Shown here: positions 50,054 through 54,521 of the stretch, piece by piece
Numbering within the stretch: position 1 is the first letter of the stretch
Layout of the letters: each line of letters opens with the position of its first letter
NCBI GenBank assembly: GCA_020847755.1
Contig: JADLBK010000061.1
Span: 1-54,521, forward strand
DNA length: 54,521 nt
Source of the DNA: Flavobacteriales bacterium
GTDB taxonomy: Bacteria; Bacteroidota; Bacteroidia; Flavobacteriales_F; PHOS-HE28
Direction of reading: 5' to 3'
Notes under the pieces: generated by a model
Told to the model about the DNA's origin: nothing
The model's input: only the letters and a program-made list of their open reading frames with translations
The model's database searches: none
Position numbers and translations under genes: made by a program

Positions 50054-51736
50054 ATGAAGTCGATCATCGCCCTGCTCCTGACCGGCATCTGCGTGCTCTC
50101 CTGCGCCGCGCAACCCTTCCAATGGGTATCAACCCTGGGCGATGCGGGCGTGGACCGCACCGTGGACATCGCCACCGACCCCGCGGGCCACGTGTACATC
50201 GCAGGCACGTTCACCGGTCTGCTCGACCTGGATCCAGGCCCCGCCGTGCTCGCCGATTCGACCAACGGTTCCACGGACTTCTTCATCCAGAAGTTGACCC
50301 CCACCGGTGACCTGGTCTACGGATACGCCTTTGGCGGTGTCGCCCAGGAAATGGCCACCGGCATCACCGCCGATGCGACGGGCAACGCCTACATCACCGG
50401 GTACATCCAGAGCGTCATGGATATGGACCCCGGTCCAGGCAGCTTCCTCGTCGGGTCCGCGGGCATCCTCGACATCTTCGTGCTGAAGCTCGACCCCACG
50501 GGCGATCTTCTGTGGGCCTCCACCATCGGCGGCGCCACCCTCGAGAACGGCAGGGCCATCGCCCTGGACGCGGCGTCCAACATCCACATCGCAGGCTACT
50601 TCACCGGAACGGTCGACTTCGACCCTGGGCCCGGCGCGGACTTTCGAAGCTCCGCCGGCGGCAACGACATCTTCGTCCTGAAGTTGGGATCGGACGGAAG
50701 CCACCTATGGACCGCGACCATGGGCGGCCCCGGCATGGACATCGCCGAGGCCATCGCGGTGGACGATCTGGGGAACGTGCTCACCACCGGAACCTTCGCG
50801 GATTCCGCCGACCTCGACCCGGGTGCGGGCATCGACATGCTCACCTCCACCGGCGGGCTCGACATTTTCGTGTCCAAGCTCGACGTGAACGGAGCCTTCG
50901 TGTGGGCGAAGGGCTTCGGTGGCCTGTCGGGTGAGGACGCCGGCCGGTCCATCGCCGTCAACAGTGCGGGTGAGGTGCATGTTGCCGGGCATTTCGCCAA
51001 CATCGTGGACTTCGACCCCGATGGGGGCGTGGACCAGCTCACCTCCGCCGGTGGCGTCGATGCCTTCATCAACGTCTTCGATGCGAACGGCGCTCACCTG
51101 TGGGCCGCACGGATCGGCTCCTCCAGCGAGGACCGTGGCTTCAAGCTCGTCACCGACGCCACGGATCACCTGTTCCTCACCGGACTGTTCTCCAACTCCG
51201 CCGACCTCGACCCAGGCCCGGGTACCGCCCCATCCTCCTCCCTTGGCGGCACCGACGCGTTCATCCTTCGCTTGGAACCGACCGGCGCGCTCCTCAGCGC
51301 GCTGACCCTCGGCGGCACCGGCGATGATCGGGCCAACGCCTTCGCGCTGCTGCCCGACGGATCCTTCGTGGTCGGCGGGAGCTTCGTGGACACAGTGGAC
51401 TTCGACCCCGGCATCGGCGACTTACTTCGTCCATCCGCCGGATCGGAGGACGCCTTCGTGCTCAAGCTCGGCGACTTCACCACATCGACCACCGAGCAAG
51501 GCACAACGCCCCTGTTGCCGTATCCGAACCCCGCCACCGATCACCTCAACGTGCAACGCGCTCCGGGGGCCGCACCCGCGCCCTACGCCATCCACGACGC
51601 GCTTGGCCGAACGCTGCTGCACGGCACGCTCACCACACCCAACAGCACGCTCGACATCCGCGCTCTGCCCGCGGGCACCTACCTGTTGCGCACGGACGAG
51701 GGACCCCGTCAGGTCCTGCGCTTCGTGAAGTGGTGA
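50054..51736 (+). CDS. Secreted SBBP-like repeat protein with T9SS sorting domain
   Basis: About eight ~50-60 aa repeats containing DFDPGPG / DIFVLKLDPTGDLLWA / AGYFTGTVD; C-terminal LPYPNPATDHLNVQR...AGTYLLRTDEG. Confidence 0.88.
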   Translation: MKSIIALLLTGICVLSCAAQPFQWVSTLGDAGVDRTVDIATDPAGHVYIAGTFTGLLDLDPGPAVLADSTNGSTDFFIQKLTPTGDLVYGYAFGGVAQEMATGITADATGNAYITGYIQSVMDMDPGPGSFLVGSAGILDIFVLKLDPTGDLLWASTIGGATLENGRAIALDAASNIHIAGYFTGTVDFDPGPGADFRSSAGGNDIFVLKLGSDGSHLWTATMGGPGMDIAEAIAVDDLGNVLTTGTFADSADLDPGAGIDMLTSTGGLDIFVSKLDVNGAFVWAKGFGGLSGEDAGRSIAVNSAGEVHVAGHFANIVDFDPDGGVDQLTSAGGVDAFINVFDANGAHLWAARIGSSSEDRGFKLVTDATDHLFLTGLFSNSADLDPGPGTAPSSSLGGTDAFILRLEPTGALLSALTLGGTGDDRANAFALLPDGSFVVGGSFVDTVDFDPGIGDLLRPSAGSEDAFVLKLGDFTTSTTEQGTTPLLPYPNPATDHLNVQRAPGAAPAPYAIHDALGRTLLHGTLTTPNSTLDIRALPAGTYLLRTDEGPRQVLRFVKW

Positions 51737-51750
51737 TGGCGCGGCGAGCA

Positions 51751-51997
51751 TGGCTCCGAGCCACAACGTTCTCCGCGCAAGAGCACCGGACGGTCCCTGT
51801 GGAGGTTGGGGTGGACATCCTGCGGATGGTCCGGGTCGTGGACCGGATCGCGCTGGGCACCCAAGCTGCCCTCCAGGTTCCGGATGCGACCCTTCCCTGC
51901 CGCCTCATCCCCGGAACCACCGCAAAGCGAGCAACAGGACCGCCAGATGGGCAAGGGGAGCTGGCGCAGCGGGTGAAGGGAAGCCGCATGGGTGAAC
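51751..51997. repeat. Direct repeat copy 1 (structured intergenic element) upstream of DUF433/DUF5615 pair
   Basis: Shares a 37-bp exact run (51870-51906) and surrounding high similarity with 52858-52997, plus a second shared block near 51751 vs 52676. Confidence 0.85.
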
Positions 51998-52035
51998 GGC
52001 CCTGAGGCGGTCAAAACGGCTTAACTTGCACCATC

Positions 52036-52269
52036 ATGGAACGCTCGCAACTCGGCCGCATCACCATCAGCCCCAGCATCTGCCACGGCAAGCCGTGTGT
52101 GCGCGGCATGCGCTGGCCCGTGGAGGTGGTCATCGATATGCTCGGTGCGGGCATGAGCGCGGATGAGATCGTCCGGGAGCATCCTGAATTGCAGAACGAG
52201 GACATCCAGGCGTGCTTGAACTACGCCAAGCTCACCGTATCCGGTCATTCGCTCGGTGATGTGGCGTGA
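52036..52269 (+). CDS. DUF433 domain-containing antitoxin-like protein
   Basis: GRITISPSICHGKPCVRGMRWPVEVVIDMLGAGMSADEIVREHPELQNEDIQACLNYA. Confidence 0.9.
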   Translation: MERSQLGRITISPSICHGKPCVRGMRWPVEVVIDMLGAGMSADEIVREHPELQNEDIQACLNYAKLTVSGHSLGDVA

Positions 52270-52631
52270 TGCGCTTCCTCTGCGACGTCCATATCTCCAT
52301 CCAGCTCTGCAAGCGCCTGTCCGAGGCTGGGCACAACTGCCAGCATGTGAACCGCCTGCCTGAGCGCTGGCATACCTCCGACCAGGACATCGCGCGCTTC
52401 GCAGACCTGGAGGACCGCATCCTCATCACCAAGGACTCCGACTTCCGCGATTCGTGCATCCTGCACAGCACGCCGCGCAAGCTCATCAAGGTGAACCTCG
52501 GCAACATCCCGCACCAGGTGCTCAGCGACCTGCTCTTCAAGAACCTCGGCGAACTGGCCCGCTTGAATGAACGCCCACGCTTCCTGGTCGAGGCGGACAT
52601 CGCCCGCATGTCCGTGATCGAGCTGGGTTGA
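52269..52631 (+). CDS. DUF5615 family PIN-like toxin protein
   Basis: MRFLCDVHISIQLCKRLSEAGHNCQHV...SDQDIARFADLEDRILITKDSDF; TGATG overlap with DUF433 gene. Confidence 0.88.
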   Translation: MRFLCDVHISIQLCKRLSEAGHNCQHVNRLPERWHTSDQDIARFADLEDRILITKDSDFRDSCILHSTPRKLIKVNLGNIPHQVLSDLLFKNLGELARLNERPRFLVEADIARMSVIELG

Positions 52632-52675
52632 ACCGCTGCATGCGGATCGACACGGAGAAGATGGCGTGGTGATCA

Positions 52676-52997
52676 CGGCTCCGAGCCGCAGGGTCCCCGC
52701 CAAATGCGCGGGAGATCCGGCGGAGGTTTGGGAGGACACCCTGCGGCGGTCTAGGCCTACGGGTACACCTTCCGTACCGTGGGGTCGCGTAGAACGACCA
52801 TACCTAATGCAGGCCGTGCACCCTATCACGGAAGGCGCCTGACCGCCCTCAAGCAGGCCCAAGCTATCCTCCAGGTTCCGGATGCGACCCTTCCCTGCCG
52901 CCTCCTACCCGGAACCACCGCAACCGGCGAGCAACTGGACCGCCAGAGGAGCAAGGGGAGCTGTCGCAGCGGCTGGAGGTGAGCCGCATGGGTGAAC
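52676..52997. repeat. Direct repeat copy 2, downstream of DUF433/DUF5615 pair
   Basis: 37-bp exact match 52868-52904 to copy 1, same GGTTCCGG...CCGGAACC arms with 27-nt loop; about 75 bp extra internal sequence relative to copy 1. Confidence 0.85.
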
Positions 52998-53053
52998 TGC
53001 AGCGATGCGCCGTATCTCCCCAAGTGCGCGGCGACCCCGCGGGTCATCCACGC

Positions 53054-54130
53054 TCATTCGCTCAGCTCGCGTTCGATGTCCTTCACGCTCGGTAATGCAC
53101 CGCGCAGGCGCTTGGGCAAGGTAGCCACCAACCGCGTACGCCATTCCGCCACCCCGATGGGCTTGGCCACGTCGCGCAACGCGTACTCCACCACGAGCTT
53201 GTCGTTGTCCTTGCACAGCAGCAGCCCGATGGATGGCTTGTCGTCCGGATGGCGCATCCGCGCATCCACGGCGGTGAGGTAGAAGTTCATCTTGCCCGCG
53301 TGCTCCGGCTCGAAGGCCTCCATCTTCAGGTCCACCACCACATAGCAGCGGAGCTTCAAGTGGTAGAAGAGCAGGTCCACCTTGTACTCCTTACGCCCCA
53401 CCTTCAACGGCACCTGCCTGCCCACGAAGGCGAAGCCGGAGCCCAGTTCGAGCAGCACCTTCTGGATGTGGTCCACCAGCGCCTGCTCCAGATCGCGCTC
53501 ACGCATGTCGGCAGCGATCCCGAGGAACTCGAAGGTGTAGGGATCCTTCAGGGTTTGCTGCGCCAGGTCGGAACGGTCGGCGGGGAGCGTGCGCTTGAAG
53601 TTGGTGATGGCCCTGCCCTGTCGGCGATGCGCATGCGTGGCGATCTGTGCATCGAGCACGGCACGGCTCCATCCGTGGGCGATGGTGGCCTGCGCGTACC
53701 ACAGGCGGTGCTCGGGCTTCTTCAACTTGCTGAGGAGCAATACGTTGTGGCCCCATGGAATTTGTGCAACAAGCTGTTGCACAATTGATCCATCCCGGTA
53801 GGCTTCGGCGAAGGCACGCATATATTTCATGTTCCGCTCGCTCAAGCCGCCCATTCCGGGGAACTCCCGATGGAGGTCCTTTGCCAGTCGTTCCACCACC
53901 TTGCTGCCCCAGCCTTCCTTGTCCTGCCGCTCCCTGATCTCCCTGCCGATGTACCAATAGAGCATCACCAGCTCGCTGTTCACAGCAAGCGCAGCCCTGA
54001 GCTGCGCGGCTCGGATGCGCGCCTTCACGGCCTCGAGCACGGCCGCGTAGTTCTTCGGAAGTACGCTCACCGCGCCCCTTCCAGCCTTCGCGCTTCGCCG
54101 TGATGCGGACCTCTTCTTCGCCACTGGCAT
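53054..54130 (-). CDS. DUF1016/YhcG family protein with PDDEXK-type nuclease domain
   Basis: LYWYIGREIRERQDKEGWGSKVVERLAKDLHREFPGMGGLSERNMKYMRAFAEAY...VAQIPWGHN; C-terminal YKVDLLFYHLKLRCYVVVDLKMEAFEPEHAGKMNFYL. Confidence 0.93.
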   Translation of the reverse strand: MPVAKKRSASRRSAKAGRGAVSVLPKNYAAVLEAVKARIRAAQLRAALAVNSELVMLYWYIGREIRERQDKEGWGSKVVERLAKDLHREFPGMGGLSERNMKYMRAFAEAYRDGSIVQQLVAQIPWGHNVLLLSKLKKPEHRLWYAQATIAHGWSRAVLDAQIATHAHRRQGRAITNFKRTLPADRSDLAQQTLKDPYTFEFLGIAADMRERDLEQALVDHIQKVLLELGSGFAFVGRQVPLKVGRKEYKVDLLFYHLKLRCYVVVDLKMEAFEPEHAGKMNFYLTAVDARMRHPDDKPSIGLLLCKDNDKLVVEYALRDVAKPIGVAEWRTRLVATLPKRLRGALPSVKDIERELSE

Positions 54131-54163
54131 GTGACCAAGATAACGGCGCTGCCACTTTGCGGT

Positions 54164-54190
54164 AATTGTGCAACAGCCTGTTGCACAATT
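54164..54190. promoter_or_regulatory. Perfect 27-bp dyad upstream of DUF1016 gene
   Basis: AATTGTGCAACAG-C-CTGTTGCACAATT, 34 bp upstream of the start codon. Confidence 0.8.
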
Positions 54191-54211
54191 GCGGCCACTG
54201 CTCTACAGCCT

Positions 54212-54236
54212 ATTGTCCAACAGGCTGTTGGACGAT
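54212..54236. promoter_or_regulatory. Second near-perfect 25-bp dyad upstream of DUF1016 gene
   Basis: ATTGTCCAACAG-G-CTGTTGGACGAT; 11 of 12 arm positions symmetric; centre 47 bp from the first dyad centre. Confidence 0.78.
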
Positions 54237-54521
54237 CGGAGCCACGCTATCGGCTCAGATACATCGACCGCTCCCCATACACCTGCCGGAAGAACGGATC
54301 CTTAAGGTCCTTGATGAAACAGATCGCCTCGCCGGTGCTCTTCATCGCGGACGTGAGTCGAAAATGGCAATGACCACAAAGACCAGAACGACGCAAGGGC
54401 ACCTCTAACAACCCTTGCTTGAGCGCCGGATGAGCGGAGTAGGTCATGGCCCATGGTCGGTTGAAGTGTGAAGTTCGTTGATCCGGGTCGTTTTCGGGGC
54501 TGTTCGGTGCGGTCCGGTCAC

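Noticed and set aside
50100-51450. Periodic DNA repeats within the SBBP-like gene as a CRISPR or minisatellite
   Set aside because: Periodicity is explained by ~50-60 aa protein repeats (FDPGPG...FVLKLD); copies are diverged at DNA level and in frame.
51730-52005. Small ORFs over direct repeat copy 1
   Set aside because: Frames are not preserved between repeat copies 1 and 2, so the repeat is more likely noncoding.
51751-52997. Repeats as integron attC sites
   Set aside because: Looked for paired RYYYAAC/GTTRRRY core sites at the ends and did not find a convincing set; no integrase in the window.
54131-54408. Plus-strand ORFs (80 aa) upstream of the DUF1016 gene
   Set aside because: They are generated by reading through the two dyads (CNSLLHN, CNCATACCT); no domain or start context.
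54247-54447. 66-aa minus-strand ORF ending AICFIKDLKDPFFRQVYGERSMYLSR
   Set aside because: Could be a small protein or gene remnant, but no family recognised and it lies at the window edge; insufficient support.

Overview
This is a high-GC Bacteroidota-type (Flavobacteriales-like) chromosomal segment. Support comes from several T9SS C-terminal sorting domains, TAnnTTTG-type -7 promoter elements, and DUF4783/DUF4834/YfhO families. I could call about 48 genes. The housekeeping part is the end of menA, menC, menE, an RluD-like pseudouridine synthase, a PASTA protein, ddl, rdgB, rlmH, nadC, a BrkB/YihY protein, an M1 peptidase, a DEAD-box helicase, an AlkD-like protein, a LOG-family protein, and a katG-oxyR pair. 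Two surface-glycan regions are present. Region A (8.1-18.0 kb) has a flippase, glycosyltransferases, methyltransferases and a polymerase-like membrane protein. Region B (25.8-40.1 kb) has a flippase, a putative sialyl/polysialyltransferase-like enzyme, and a tightly overlapped nonulosonic-acid-type operon. That operon has unusual architectures: a CBS-pair::DegT aminotransferase fusion, a GNAT::TIM-barrel fusion, and a class III aminotransferase with a four-Cys insertion. The 3' end (51.7-54.3 kb) is an accessory/defence-like region. It contains a DUF433/DUF5615 toxin-antitoxin pair bracketed by two copies of a structured ~250-320 bp direct repeat. It also contains a DUF1016/YhcG nuclease gene with two dyads upstream whose sequence recurs inside the gene's own coding sequence. 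No tRNA, rRNA, IS element or CRISPR array was recognised. All assignments are from reading sequence and supplied translations; no database search was run.
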